DNA of 64,000 nt from Leptospiraceae bacterium (GTDB lineage Bacteria; Spirochaetota; Leptospiria; Leptospirales; Leptospiraceae): NCBI GenBank assembly GCA_024233875.1, contig JACKPB010000007.1, positions 1 to 64,000 of the forward strand. Reading direction: 5' to 3'. A program made the position numbers and the translations under genes. The notes under the pieces were generated by a model, which searched no databases, had not been told where the DNA came from, and saw nothing but the letters and a program-made list of their open reading frames with translations. This document shows positions 25,470 through 34,897 of the stretch, piece after piece; position 1 is the stretch's first letter, and every line of letters starts with the position of its first letter.

Positions 25470-25530
25470 AAAATCATTCCAATCCTTCCGATAGAGCTCA
25501 GAGGAACCTTTTCATCCGGGAGAATTGTCA

Positions 25531-26424
25531 TTGAAGAAGATCATTTTTGTACTATTGCTTTTGTTTCTGGTCCACCCGAAAAAAGCAAAAGATCATGATA
25601 TTCTGGAAAATTTAAATTATGACAATCCCCGGATAAAAAAACTTAGATCCAGTATCAAGTTCAACCTCAAAATCTCAAAATCCAGAAAGCCTGAAAAGTC
25701 CCTCAAACCACTCTATTTTCTCAAATACCAAGTCGTCAGGGGAGACAATTTCTTCAAAATCATGACCCGAACCAATACGGACATAGATACCCTATCCTCT
25801 GTGAATTCTCTGAGTTCACCTCAGGATATCAGAGAAGGTATGATCATGTTCATTCCGAGTATGAGGGGAATCTATGATGATGAGGACATGCCAAATTCCG
25901 AAAAAAGCCGAAAACGACTCGCCAAAAAATACAATATGCCGGAAGAATTGTTTGTTTTTGATTCTGAGTATCGATCCGAATGGTTCGTGCCGGGAAGAAC
26001 TCTCGGGCGTATTGAAAAATCATTTTTCTATGGACTGGCATTCTCGCCTCCCATACACTCGGGTTACAAGTCTTCCGGATTCGGTGTGCGAAAGGATCCG
26101 TTTACCAAGAAGAAAACCTTCCACGGTGGAATTGATATTGCAGCCCTGAAAGGTACCAATGTATTTGCTTCTGCGGATGGTGAAATTCTACTGGCTAAGA
26201 AGAAAGGTGGGTATGGAAAATTGGTAGTGATCAAACACCTGCATGGATATGAAACCCGATACGGTCACCTGGATAAAATCCTTGTGAAAAAAGGGCAAAA
26301 AGTGAAAAAGAATGATGTGATTGGAAAAGTTGGGAATACAGGTCGTGCAACCGGATACCATTTGCATTTTGAAGTTTCCCGATTCAAAAAGAATCAAAAA
26401 CCTATTTTCTACAAACATATGTAA
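25531..26424 (+). CDS. exported LysM + M23 peptidoglycan endopeptidase
   Basis: A 297-residue cell-wall hydrolase. A signal peptide (1-18) is followed by one LysM-type domain (about 65-110, VVRGDNFFKIMTRTNT) and a C-terminal M23 zinc domain with HGGIDIA (His198, Asp202), YGHLD and HLHFEV (His277, His279). M23 enzymes cut peptide cross-links of peptidoglycan. Translation most likely starts at TTG 25531, eight bases after GGGAG; a second TTG at 25525 is too close to that site. It opens a plus-strand series of envelope genes (MscS channel, serine hydrolase, receptor). Confidence 0.9.
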   Translation: MKKIIFVLLLLFLVHPKKAKDHDILENLNYDNPRIKKLRSSIKFNLKISKSRKPEKSLKPLYFLKYQVVRGDNFFKIMTRTNTDIDTLSSVNSLSSPQDIREGMIMFIPSMRGIYDDEDMPNSEKSRKRLAKKYNMPEELFVFDSEYRSEWFVPGRTLGRIEKSFFYGLAFSPPIHSGYKSSGFGVRKDPFTKKKTFHGGIDIAALKGTNVFASADGEILLAKKKGGYGKLVVIKHLHGYETRYGHLDKILVKKGQKVKKNDVIGKVGNTGRATGYHLHFEVSRFKKNQKPIFYKHM

Positions 26425-26438
26425 TACAGGTACTATCC

Positions 26439-28202
26439 TTGAAAACTTTTATTCTATTTTTTATTTTTTCAATCCTTCCTATACTTGCTGAAAATCCTCT
26501 TACTCCTTTAAAATTAAATTCACCGAGGAAAACACTCAAAGTTTTTTTAGAGTCGATGAACACTTATAAAGAAGGACTGGATTCAAATGATGAGGAAAAA
26601 CTAAAAAAAATTCAGTTAGCAGTGAAATGTTTGGACCTTTCTGATCTATCCCCACTGATACGAAAAGACAAAGGGAAAGAGATAGCCATTTTCCTAAAAG
26701 AAACCATCGATCGTATCTATGTACCCAGGAAGGACTATTCGGATATTCCCGAATCCCAGGGTGAGATTCCTATCGTTGTGCGATGGGTCATTCCCGACAC
26801 AGAAATCACTATCCTTTTACAGGACAATTCAGAGTACAATTCTGAATTCAGATTTTCTTCAGAAACAGTTCTTCAGGCTTTTGAATTCTATAGCAAAACA
26901 AAACATCTACCCTATCTAAAAAATTCAGGAAAGGGTGCCGGGTACAGCGGCTCCTGGAAAGAAAATTTTCTACCTGAATGGATGAAAGAAAGTATTTTAG
27001 GATTGGAAATTTGGCTTTGGATAGGAACTGTAATTTCACTCATCACCGGTATTTTCCTAAAATATTTAACTAATTTACTGTTTTATGGAATTCTGAAACT
27101 ATCACAGAAATTTGATACCGAATGGAATGGAAAGATATATCAACTTTTTTCAAAAAATGGAACTTACATGGTTCCGATTGCCTATTGGTTCATTACCCTA
27201 TACGCTTCCGGAATAGAAGGGAATGCTTTTTTGATTTTTAATATCATTCTGAAAATATTGGTCGGATTTATTTTTATTGGATTTGTATCCAACCTTTCCG
27301 ATTTCATAATTGAAATTTATAAAGAACGACGTTCTAAAACTCCCGATCCAATTGAAGATCAATTCATTCCACTCATAGCTAAGACATTAAAAATTCTCCT
27401 CGTCTCTCTGGGTATCTTACTCTCTATTCAAAACCTGGGGATCAATGTGATTTCCCTCTTAGCCGGTCTTGGGATTGGAGGTTTGGCCCTGGCTCTCGCG
27501 GCAAAGGACACAGCCGCCAACCTCTTCGGATCCTTAATGATTTATCTCGATCGACCATTCAAAATAGATGACCATATCATCATGGGAGGAGTAGAGGGAA
27601 GAGTGGAAGAAATCGGGTTGAGGTCGACCCGGGTAAGAACCTGGAATGACTCTCTCGTATCCATTCCGAATTCTATAGTAGCCAATTCAAATATAGACAA
27701 TATGGGTCTCAGAAGAATGAGAAGAACAAATACATATCTTTCAATCACCTATGATACATCTCCGATCAAAATTGAAGCCTTTCTGGAAGGAATAAAGAAC
27801 ATCCTGAAAAGAAATGAATATGTAGTACAGGAAAGAATAGTAGTTGGATTTCAAAACTTTGGTGATTCGGGTCTCATCATTCAAATGCATTTTTATTTGA
27901 ATGTTCCGGAATGGAACATGGAAATGCACACAAAAGAGAAAATATTCATGGAGATCATCACTCTTGCGGCAGCAATTGGTGTCAGTTTTGCATTCCCTAC
28001 CAGCACCCTTCACATAGAAACATTTCCCGAGAAAAAACCGAATAAAAGCTCTAATGAATTGGAATTTCAGGAATTTCTTGAAAAAGTCAAAGAATTTTCA
28101 GAAGGTGGTCTTCTGGCCAAACCCAATGGACAGGGAATTTACAAGCCGAGATATAAAGAAATTCAAGAAACCCCTACCCAAGGACAGGTAAAGAATGTTT
28201 AA
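26439..28202 (+). CDS. MscS-family mechanosensitive channel, long form
   Basis: A 587-residue inner-membrane channel of the large MscS type. A signal peptide (1-17) and about 170 residues of periplasmic domain precede several membrane segments (about 190-335). The pore helix and beta-domain are well conserved: AGLGIGGLALALAAKDTAANLFGS and then the RVEEIGLRSTRVR and IPNSIVANSNI motifs. It releases solutes on hypo-osmotic shock. Start codon TTG, 14 bases after the M23 gene. It overlaps the serine hydrolase gene by 8 bases. Confidence 0.92.
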   Translation: MKTFILFFIFSILPILAENPLTPLKLNSPRKTLKVFLESMNTYKEGLDSNDEEKLKKIQLAVKCLDLSDLSPLIRKDKGKEIAIFLKETIDRIYVPRKDYSDIPESQGEIPIVVRWVIPDTEITILLQDNSEYNSEFRFSSETVLQAFEFYSKTKHLPYLKNSGKGAGYSGSWKENFLPEWMKESILGLEIWLWIGTVISLITGIFLKYLTNLLFYGILKLSQKFDTEWNGKIYQLFSKNGTYMVPIAYWFITLYASGIEGNAFLIFNIILKILVGFIFIGFVSNLSDFIIEIYKERRSKTPDPIEDQFIPLIAKTLKILLVSLGILLSIQNLGINVISLLAGLGIGGLALALAAKDTAANLFGSLMIYLDRPFKIDDHIIMGGVEGRVEEIGLRSTRVRTWNDSLVSIPNSIVANSNIDNMGLRRMRRTNTYLSITYDTSPIKIEAFLEGIKNILKRNEYVVQERIVVGFQNFGDSGLIIQMHFYLNVPEWNMEMHTKEKIFMEIITLAAAIGVSFAFPTSTLHIETFPEKKPNKSSNELEFQEFLEKVKEFSEGGLLAKPNGQGIYKPRYKEIQETPTQGQVKNV

Positions 28203-29427
28203 AAATCTAATTACTGCAGTTCTAATTTTCTTCCTAACGTTGGGAATTGATGGAAATCTCTTCGCATCCAAAAAGAAAAAAAAACCATCCTCTAAGGGAA
28301 AAGAAGAAGTTAGCAAAAATAGTCATAAATCGAAATCAAAAAAATCCAGGAAGAAATCTTCACGAAAGAAAAAATCCACTTCGGTCTCCAAGAAACCAAG
28401 CCCTAAAAAAGCTATTCCCTATGAAGAACTATCTCCGGAAGAAAAATTAAACTATCTGAAAAAAGATATGCAATCCTCTATCCGGGATGCAATCAACTCT
28501 CAGGTCACAAGGGGTGGGTATGTAATCGTTCTAAAAAACAATAGGAAAGCCCTCGAAATCAATGAGGTTTTTAATAGTCGAACTATCATTCCTCTGGCTT
28601 CTCTCACTAAGGCATTCATAGCTATTGCGATTCTCAAACTATCACAGGAAGGGTTTCTGGAACTGGATGAACCGGTCTCCCTCTATTTGCCTGAGATTTT
28701 CAATAGCGATCTCGAGAATGATTACAATGCGGAAATAGAAATCCAGCATCTCCTTCACCATAGCTCGGGCATTCCTTATGAAGGAAAAAAAACAGAAAGA
28801 ACGTTTACAATCAATAATCGCAATTTCACCCTCCCAGAAATCAACTCAGCTCCCGGTGAAAAATACATTTACTCAAATTACAACTATCGATTGCTCGGAA
28901 GAGTCGTCGAGGTAATCACCGGAGTAGACGCAATTACCTATCTCAAAGAAGAGATTCTGGATCCTTTAGAAATCGATGAGTACAAAACAAATAATTTTGA
29001 TGCAGCATCCGGTCTGGCTATGTCTCCCCGACAATTTTTAAGATACACAAATATATATTTCCATAGAGGTAGATACAAAAAGAAAAGAATTTTAGAATCT
29101 AAATATTTCAAGAAGCTCTACTCGCTGCCGGATGCATTTTTCCATAAAAATTATTACGGTCTGGGCTGGCATGTTCTGGCCTCCGAAAAAAATAGAAAAG
29201 TTCATACTCTTTTTCATTCCGGAATCGGTGACTTTTCCTATTGCCAGGTTCGGATTTTTACTGATAGCGGTTACACTATGTTTTTCGCTACGGAAAATCC
29301 CGGAATGAATCGACACAAATTCAACAAACTCAATAAAAATCTGGAAACCCGACTGCATCAGTTCATTGCAGAACACAAGAAAATTCCCGAACGGAAATTG
29401 AACAAAAAAAAGAAAAAGCTGGATTAA
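28195..29427 (+). CDS. exported serine hydrolase of the beta-lactamase/DD-peptidase fold
   Basis: A 410-residue class-C beta-lactamase-like protein. Signal peptide 1-24, then a very basic Lys/Ser-rich segment (about 25-72), then the catalytic domain with SLTK (nucleophile Ser136, Lys139), YSN (Tyr226) and HSGIGD in place of KTG. These are the three motifs of the family; whether it cuts peptidoglycan or an ester cannot be told. The basic spacer could bind wall polymers or DNA-like polyanions. Start overlaps the MscS gene by 8 bases. Tail is again Lys-rich. Confidence 0.9.
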   Translation: MFKNLITAVLIFFLTLGIDGNLFASKKKKKPSSKGKEEVSKNSHKSKSKKSRKKSSRKKKSTSVSKKPSPKKAIPYEELSPEEKLNYLKKDMQSSIRDAINSQVTRGGYVIVLKNNRKALEINEVFNSRTIIPLASLTKAFIAIAILKLSQEGFLELDEPVSLYLPEIFNSDLENDYNAEIEIQHLLHHSSGIPYEGKKTERTFTINNRNFTLPEINSAPGEKYIYSNYNYRLLGRVVEVITGVDAITYLKEEILDPLEIDEYKTNNFDAASGLAMSPRQFLRYTNIYFHRGRYKKKRILESKYFKKLYSLPDAFFHKNYYGLGWHVLASEKNRKVHTLFHSGIGDFSYCQVRIFTDSGYTMFFATENPGMNRHKFNKLNKNLETRLHQFIAEHKKIPERKLNKKKKKLD

Positions 29428-29465
29428 TCAGAGGTTATCCTTAGATTATCACTAATTCTTGAGAC

Positions 29466-31481
29466 ATGAGATCTTTGGCCAAATTATTCCAAATCATACT
29501 TTTCAGTTTGCTACTGATTTCTTGTGTACACGATGAAAAGCGGGATTCGGTAGCTGAAATTCAAAATCTTTCCGGACCGGATTGGTTCGTCACACTCACA
29601 GACAAAAAAGAATATGCATTAGAAAATTACAATCATTCCAAGTGGATACCCATAGAAGTACCATTCAATTTACGTTTGGCGCAACCTAATCACAGAGGAA
29701 GTTTCTGGCTAAGAAGAAATTTTGAATTCGACAAATCCAATATCAAGAAAAATCTTTCGATAACTCTAGGTAAAATCTACAACTCAGATGAAGTCTTTAT
29801 CAATGGTGTCTTGATAGGATCAAACGGAAAACGTCCCGATGAGATTGAATCCAATTCACTAGCCTACAACCGATTGCGTGTGTACCCCCTCCCCCTCAAC
29901 ATCCTGCATCAGGGAACCAACGTGATTGCTATTCGTATCACATCTGATTTTTCAAATTATGCCGGCATAGTCTCAGGTGAGCTTGGAATCTCATCTATGT
30001 ATTCAGCTGTTGATTACTTAATTTATGATTCAATGTCAGACATGGTTTATGTAACCGTGTTTCTTTTCATCGGAATATTCTTTCTGATCAATTACTTCAA
30101 GATGCCAGAAATGAAAGAGTATTTGATGTTCAGTTTATTCATCATTATTTTTTCCGGATACGAATTTTGTAAGAATGAGTTCAGATTTTTATTATCTGAT
30201 AATTTCCTTATCTATAAATATTTTGAATTATTTTTCCTCTTCAATATTCCATTCTTCTATATTCTCTTTTTCCAATCTTTCTTCAAGATCAATCCTCTGA
30301 AATATCAGAATTACTATTTCTTAACTAATTTATTGATCGTGATTATTTTTGCTATATTCAGAAATCCATCACTCTGGTCTACAGTAACCTCCATCTGGTC
30401 GTTTCACCTTATATTGCCTCTGGGTTACACTTCGTTTTACTCATTAAAAAAGTTAAAAGATAAGAACCTTGATTCAATTATATTTTCCATAGCTGTTTTT
30501 TATTTTATGGTTGGGGTGATTAAGGAAGTTCTTATAGAAAAAGGCTTTTTAAACGGCGAATCTGCAATCGATGGTGCTCTCTTATTTTTTATTCTACTCA
30601 TCACTCTCACTCTGAGGATTCGTTTCATTCAACTAAAACTAAGCATAAAAAAAAGATTCGAGCAACTTCAGGAACTGGACAAGTTGAGAGAACGCTTATT
30701 CCACTATATGCATCAGATTCTAATCGAACCTATCGAATCCAGCTTAAGGCTCATCCGGGCAATGAAAACGGATCTTCACATAGCCAGTAAAGATCAATTT
30801 GAAAAAATCGAGAATATCTATGAGGAAATTGACAATTCCCTTGATGACATTCTCGAGCTTTCCCGATTGGAAGTAAAAGAGAACTCACCTTTAAAAGATA
30901 CAGTGAATTTTGTAGATTTTATCAAAACAATCATCCCGGAAAATCAAATAACATACACAATCAAAGTAGATCCCGCATTTCAAATTCACAATACCCTCGA
31001 TCTCGTCAATTCCCTGATGATACGAATTATCGATTTTGATGGATTTCAGAACTTCACTAGCAAAGATTTAATCATAACTTCAGACCTAAAAGATCATCTA
31101 CATTTTCGTTTTATGTTCTTTCATAAAGACCCACGGGTAACACAAAATCTATACAAACAATTATTAGATCCCAAAATTAAAAATATTGAAATAGTTAGAT
31201 GGGTAATCATAACCCAAATTCTCAGACTATTGGATGGAAAATTGGAGATGGGACTCATCAATAAAAAATATCTGAGAATAGATTTTGAACTCCTGGCTCT
31301 TCCACTGGAAAAGACCAGTAATATTGAACCAATGCTCGATGATCAGAATCTAATAGTAGACGATACGAATCTTCCTAATCATAGGAAACAATTCAATTGG
31401 AAATCATGGGAGGATTGGAAACAAATCGAAATTAAATTACCGGATTTTAAAGAGTTAGCCAATAAGATCAAAAAAAAATAA
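29466..31481 (+). CDS. 7TM-DISM-like receptor lipoprotein with degenerate histidine-kinase tail
   Basis: A 671-residue membrane receptor. The N-terminus ends in a lipobox (LLLISC, Cys20). Residues about 30-190 look like an extracellular jelly-roll (7TMR-DISMED2-like, FWLRRNFEFD, GKIYNSDEVFINGVLIG). Seven hydrophobic segments (about 195-395) follow. The cytoplasmic part (about 400-671) starts like a HisKA helix (FHYMHQILIEPIESSL) and ends like an ATPase domain (GKLEMGLINKKYLRIDFEL) but has no recognisable N-box or G-box. It is therefore more likely a pseudokinase or a signal-binding scaffold. It stands 38 bases after the serine hydrolase gene. Confidence 0.78.
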   Translation: MRSLAKLFQIILFSLLLISCVHDEKRDSVAEIQNLSGPDWFVTLTDKKEYALENYNHSKWIPIEVPFNLRLAQPNHRGSFWLRRNFEFDKSNIKKNLSITLGKIYNSDEVFINGVLIGSNGKRPDEIESNSLAYNRLRVYPLPLNILHQGTNVIAIRITSDFSNYAGIVSGELGISSMYSAVDYLIYDSMSDMVYVTVFLFIGIFFLINYFKMPEMKEYLMFSLFIIIFSGYEFCKNEFRFLLSDNFLIYKYFELFFLFNIPFFYILFFQSFFKINPLKYQNYYFLTNLLIVIIFAIFRNPSLWSTVTSIWSFHLILPLGYTSFYSLKKLKDKNLDSIIFSIAVFYFMVGVIKEVLIEKGFLNGESAIDGALLFFILLITLTLRIRFIQLKLSIKKRFEQLQELDKLRERLFHYMHQILIEPIESSLRLIRAMKTDLHIASKDQFEKIENIYEEIDNSLDDILELSRLEVKENSPLKDTVNFVDFIKTIIPENQITYTIKVDPAFQIHNTLDLVNSLMIRIIDFDGFQNFTSKDLIITSDLKDHLHFRFMFFHKDPRVTQNLYKQLLDPKIKNIEIVRWVIITQILRLLDGKLEMGLINKKYLRIDFELLALPLEKTSNIEPMLDDQNLIVDDTNLPNHRKQFNWKSWEDWKQIEIKLPDFKELANKIKKK

Positions 31482-31527
31482 ATACTTCTTAGTACCGGTA
31501 AAATTTCAGACCATTGGATATTAAAAT

Positions 31528-32091
31528 ATGATTCACAAAAAGATTCTATTCCCAACCAACCTAAAATTGAATATTTTTTTATTACTGATTTCATTTCTAT
31601 TCTTCCATTGCTCCAATCCTATTGAAAAAAAGAAGAAAGAGTTTCAAAATTGCAAAGTAGAGTTTGTTCAGGCAGAAGTTTTAAAATACAACCTCATCCT
31701 ACTTCCACCCATTCCTAAAGTTTATTTTCGCATCATTCTATCAGTGGAAAACAATAATGATTCAGAAGTTACAATCGAGAAATTTCAATTTGAATTGAAG
31801 TCCATCGGAACAGAAACCCAAAGAGCTGACCTAAAAGTTGCCAGGGTGTCCAATCTCGAAGAAATAACTATTCCGCCAGAATCAACCAAGGAAATAGAAT
31901 TGGAAATGATCACTTCTCTCGAAGAGAATCCGGATAAGGAAATTTACAAAATGGTTTTGAATATTATCAAGGCTTTGTTGAAAAACGAAACTATGGAATT
32001 TGTTTTAGACGGTAGTTTCCATTTTGATTCAATCATCGGGAAGATTCAGGTACCTTATGAAAAAAAAGTCACTACTAAAATGAGGCTATAG
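31528..32091 (+). CDS. lipoprotein with LEA14/WHy-like domain
   Basis: A 187-residue lipoprotein. The hydrophobic leader ends in FLFFHC with Cys28 as the lipidation site. The mature part has an alternating strand pattern like the LEA14/WHy beta-sandwich (VYFRIILSVENNNDSEVTIEKF; strands then a KEIELEM strand), a domain seen in envelope proteins across bacteria. No catalytic motif. The stop overlaps the aroD GTG start by one base (TAGTG), so the two are coupled. Confidence 0.75.
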   Translation: MIHKKILFPTNLKLNIFLLLISFLFFHCSNPIEKKKKEFQNCKVEFVQAEVLKYNLILLPPIPKVYFRIILSVENNNDSEVTIEKFQFELKSIGTETQRADLKVARVSNLEEITIPPESTKEIELEMITSLEENPDKEIYKMVLNIIKALLKNETMEFVLDGSFHFDSIIGKIQVPYEKKVTTKMRL

Positions 32092-32795
32092 TGGATTATC
32101 AAATCATTGTTACTCTGGGAGAACCCGAGCTAAGAGAAATCAATAATTTCAATACAGAGGATATCGACGTATTTGAAATTCGTTTAGATTTATGTTCGAA
32201 AGATTTTTTAAAAAACGAAATTATTTCTATCTTAAAAAATCTAGCAAAACCTATTCTGTTCACCTATCGGTCGCGAGAAGATTCCAGCGAAAAAGAGTTT
32301 TCAGAATTGATCTGGATGGATATCAAACATATTATTGAAGAATTCAATTCATCTAATAATTTTTTAGATATAGATATGAAATCCGGATTAGGGAACAAAG
32401 AAATCGTTTCTAATGATTCTATTTTTAAAGACTTGCACAATAAATCTTATCAAACTATATATTCACTCCATAATTTCAAAGGATCTTTTACAGAGGAAGA
32501 ATTCATTAGGAGTATAAATAATTTTCCGGAGAATCAATCCAACTCAATTTATAAGTTTGCTGTACTACCCAAATCCGGCGATGAGGCTTTAGATTTTTTA
32601 AAACTAGGACTGAAGTATTCAAAACAGTATAGATTGATTTTAATTGTGATGGGAGAATTCGGGATATTTTCAAGGTTGTTTGGAGACCAATTCGGATCTT
32701 CATTCACATATGCATGCATTTCCAATCCAAGAGCACCGGGACAAATTCAGGCCTCAAAAATTCGTGAGATACGAACCCTTGCAGGTTTCAAATAA
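32091..32795 (+). CDS. aroD: 3-dehydroquinate dehydratase, type I
   Basis: A 234-residue type I enzyme that dehydrates 3-dehydroquinate to 3-dehydroshikimate in the shikimate pathway. It opens with the strand IIVTLGEPE and FEIRLDL (Glu29, Arg31). The general base is His127 in SLHNF and the Schiff-base lysine is Lys155 in YKFAVLP; the substrate loop SNPRAPGQ closes the active site. GTG start overlapping the previous stop. Its neighbours are unrelated in pathway (lipoprotein, manA), so the cluster is probably only positional. Confidence 0.92.
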   Translation: MDYQIIVTLGEPELREINNFNTEDIDVFEIRLDLCSKDFLKNEIISILKNLAKPILFTYRSREDSSEKEFSELIWMDIKHIIEEFNSSNNFLDIDMKSGLGNKEIVSNDSIFKDLHNKSYQTIYSLHNFKGSFTEEEFIRSINNFPENQSNSIYKFAVLPKSGDEALDFLKLGLKYSKQYRLILIVMGEFGIFSRLFGDQFGSSFTYACISNPRAPGQIQASKIREIRTLAGFK

Positions 32796-32807
32796 GGATA
32801 GGTACAG

Positions 32808-33791
32808 ATGGTAAACTTTTTAAAATTCAAACCAATCTATAAAGAGAAAATCTGGGGGGGGCGAAAAATGGAAAGCCTGGGCAGGACTCTCCCTTCAGGA
32901 AAAATCGGAGAGTCCTGGGAAATTTCAGACTATAGGAATGACATTTCCCAAATTGATGGTGGAGAGTATGACAACCTATCGTTTCGAGAAGTATATATCA
33001 AAAACCCTATCGATATCCTTGGAATTAAGTTTCGTAACAAAGCATTCCCTCTGCTTGTCAAAATTATAGATGCGAATGAAAAGCTAAGTGTTCAGGTGCA
33101 TCCTGATTTCGATTATTCCAGAGATAAAGATCCCGGAAATCCTTCAAAAAAAGAATCCTGGTTGATTCTGGATGCATTAGAAAACTCAGAGATTGTTTGC
33201 GGTTTTTCCAGAAGTCTTTCCAGAGAAGAATATAGAAAACAGGTTCTATCAAACCAAGCAGAAAAAGATTTAAAGTACTGGAAAACTTCTAGAGATGATT
33301 GCTTTTTAATTGAACCGGGGACAATCCATGCGATAGGACCGGGCAATTTAATTCTTGAAATTCAGGAATCTTCAGACTCTACTTATAGAGTTTATGATTA
33401 TGGAAGATTGGGCGATGACGGGATGCCCAGAGACCTGCAATTGGAAAAAGCTTTAGATGTATTAAAATTTGAATCCAGCAAAGGTGATGAACTCCTTAAG
33501 CCGATAAGAATACAAGATTCGGAAAGAGAACGTTATATTCTGACATCAAACGATCGTTTTCGAATTGAAACTATGGAGTTCAAAGGAAAGGTCTCCATCC
33601 CCTCAATGTACAATCTTCCTACTTTTCAATTGCTATCAGTTCTGGATGGTAGATTTCAGATTGAAGATCAGGAAATCAGAAGAGGAGAAACAATACTTCT
33701 CACCGCAACCGGAATGGAAAAAGGTGTTCATATCTCCACTGATATCAATACCAAAATTGCTATCTCCGGAATAGGAAACCCGGAAAATTAG
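32808..33791 (+). CDS. manA: mannose-6-phosphate isomerase, type I
   Basis: A 327-residue cupin isomerase interconverting fructose-6-P and mannose-6-P for surface-sugar synthesis. The zinc ligands are visible: Gln96 and His98 in SVQVHPD, Glu116 in KKESW, and His174 in PGTIHAIGPG. The QESSDSTYRVYDYGR block is also typical. Length fits the short bacterial class. AAGGATAGG lies 7 bases before the ATG. Its final bases overlap the end of the convergent App1-type gene. Confidence 0.93.
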   Translation: MVNFLKFKPIYKEKIWGGRKMESLGRTLPSGKIGESWEISDYRNDISQIDGGEYDNLSFREVYIKNPIDILGIKFRNKAFPLLVKIIDANEKLSVQVHPDFDYSRDKDPGNPSKKESWLILDALENSEIVCGFSRSLSREEYRKQVLSNQAEKDLKYWKTSRDDCFLIEPGTIHAIGPGNLILEIQESSDSTYRVYDYGRLGDDGMPRDLQLEKALDVLKFESSKGDELLKPIRIQDSERERYILTSNDRFRIETMEFKGKVSIPSMYNLPTFQLLSVLDGRFQIEDQEIRRGETILLTATGMEKGVHISTDINTKIAISGIGNPEN

Positions 33792-34891
33792 CGAATCCTA
33801 ATTTCTGATGGTTCAGAAAAAACCTGATGGATACTTTCAGGCAAATCCGAAAATACTTCATCCAATCTATTCGCAGGGTCATCGGGATATGCCTTTCGGA
33901 TCAATATTTTATGCACTTGATTAGGATATTTCTTTGCAAGATCAGCATAGGCTTCGGGATCTTTTTCTCCATTATCCCCCACTAATATAAACTTATTGTC
34001 CGGAAGACTTTTAAATATCTTTTCAATCGTCCTAAATTTATATTTATCGGGTGATGAGAATATATTGAAGAAATCTCGATCTTTGAACCGGAAGTTTTTC
34101 ATCAAATACACTCCCTCAGGAAAGGTTTCAGATTTAAAATAGTTAGATAGAACCGTATACATTTGCCAGGGACTAGCACTTACATAGAAGAAACGAACAG
34201 ACTCTTTCTCTAATGATTGATAAAAAATTTCCATTCCATTGATTTTTTGAAAAGGAAGAAAGAATGAATTCTTCATCAATTGTTTCTTATTTCTCACATC
34301 GCTAAATTTGATCGTATCATCTAAGTCGGATATCAGACAGATACTATTCTTTTGTATCAAATATACTTTTCCCTCTGAAAATTTTGGATGATTGATTTCA
34401 ACCTTTAAAAATCCATTTTCCAATTCTTCTGGGGAAATCCAAGAACGGGGTATCTGAATCAAAGTATGGGAGTGACCATTAGAGCGGGTTCTATTGAGCT
34501 TAAATTCCTTATCTCTTATCTTTGCCTTTAAGTATTTAAGTCTGGAATTATCGATCAAAAACCAATGCATCCTTTCTTTGAAAAGATCTCCCGATATGTC
34601 AGGATTTTTTATTCCGGAATATTTTTTTATATTGTGAATAAAAAATCTTCTGAGTTTGGAGTTTTCCTTTTTTTTAAACACATGGATATGCAAATCAAAT
34701 TCTATAAAATCCTTTGATTCATCCCAATAGGAATAAGAGGGATACATCAGAACTGATTCTTCTGCCAGAATACCTGATGAGTTGAATAAAAGTAGTATGA
34801 TAAAAAATAAAAATATTTTTTTCTTATTACTGAGGAGTCCATTTAAAACTAAATCAAACACCTGAACCATAAAATTTTTATTCGAACTCAT
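33788..34891 (-). CDS. App1-type phosphatidate phosphatase (DUF2183) membrane protein
   Basis: A 367-residue protein with a membrane anchor or signal (about 24-42). The C-terminal domain belongs to the HAD-like App1 catalytic family: DLDDT (Asp189-Thr193), YVSASPWQMY, and VGDNGEKDPEAY. In yeast App1 this domain dephosphorylates phosphatidate; here substrate is unknown. The N-terminal region (about 50-180) is a family-typical beta-domain. mqnC is 6 bases upstream in the same direction. Confidence 0.88.
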   Translation of the reverse strand: MSSNKNFMVQVFDLVLNGLLSNKKKIFLFFIILLLFNSSGILAEESVLMYPSYSYWDESKDFIEFDLHIHVFKKKENSKLRRFFIHNIKKYSGIKNPDISGDLFKERMHWFLIDNSRLKYLKAKIRDKEFKLNRTRSNGHSHTLIQIPRSWISPEELENGFLKVEINHPKFSEGKVYLIQKNSICLISDLDDTIKFSDVRNKKQLMKNSFFLPFQKINGMEIFYQSLEKESVRFFYVSASPWQMYTVLSNYFKSETFPEGVYLMKNFRFKDRDFFNIFSSPDKYKFRTIEKIFKSLPDNKFILVGDNGEKDPEAYADLAKKYPNQVHKILIRKAYPDDPANRLDEVFSDLPESIHQVFSEPSEIRIR

Positions 34892-34897
34892 GGATTC

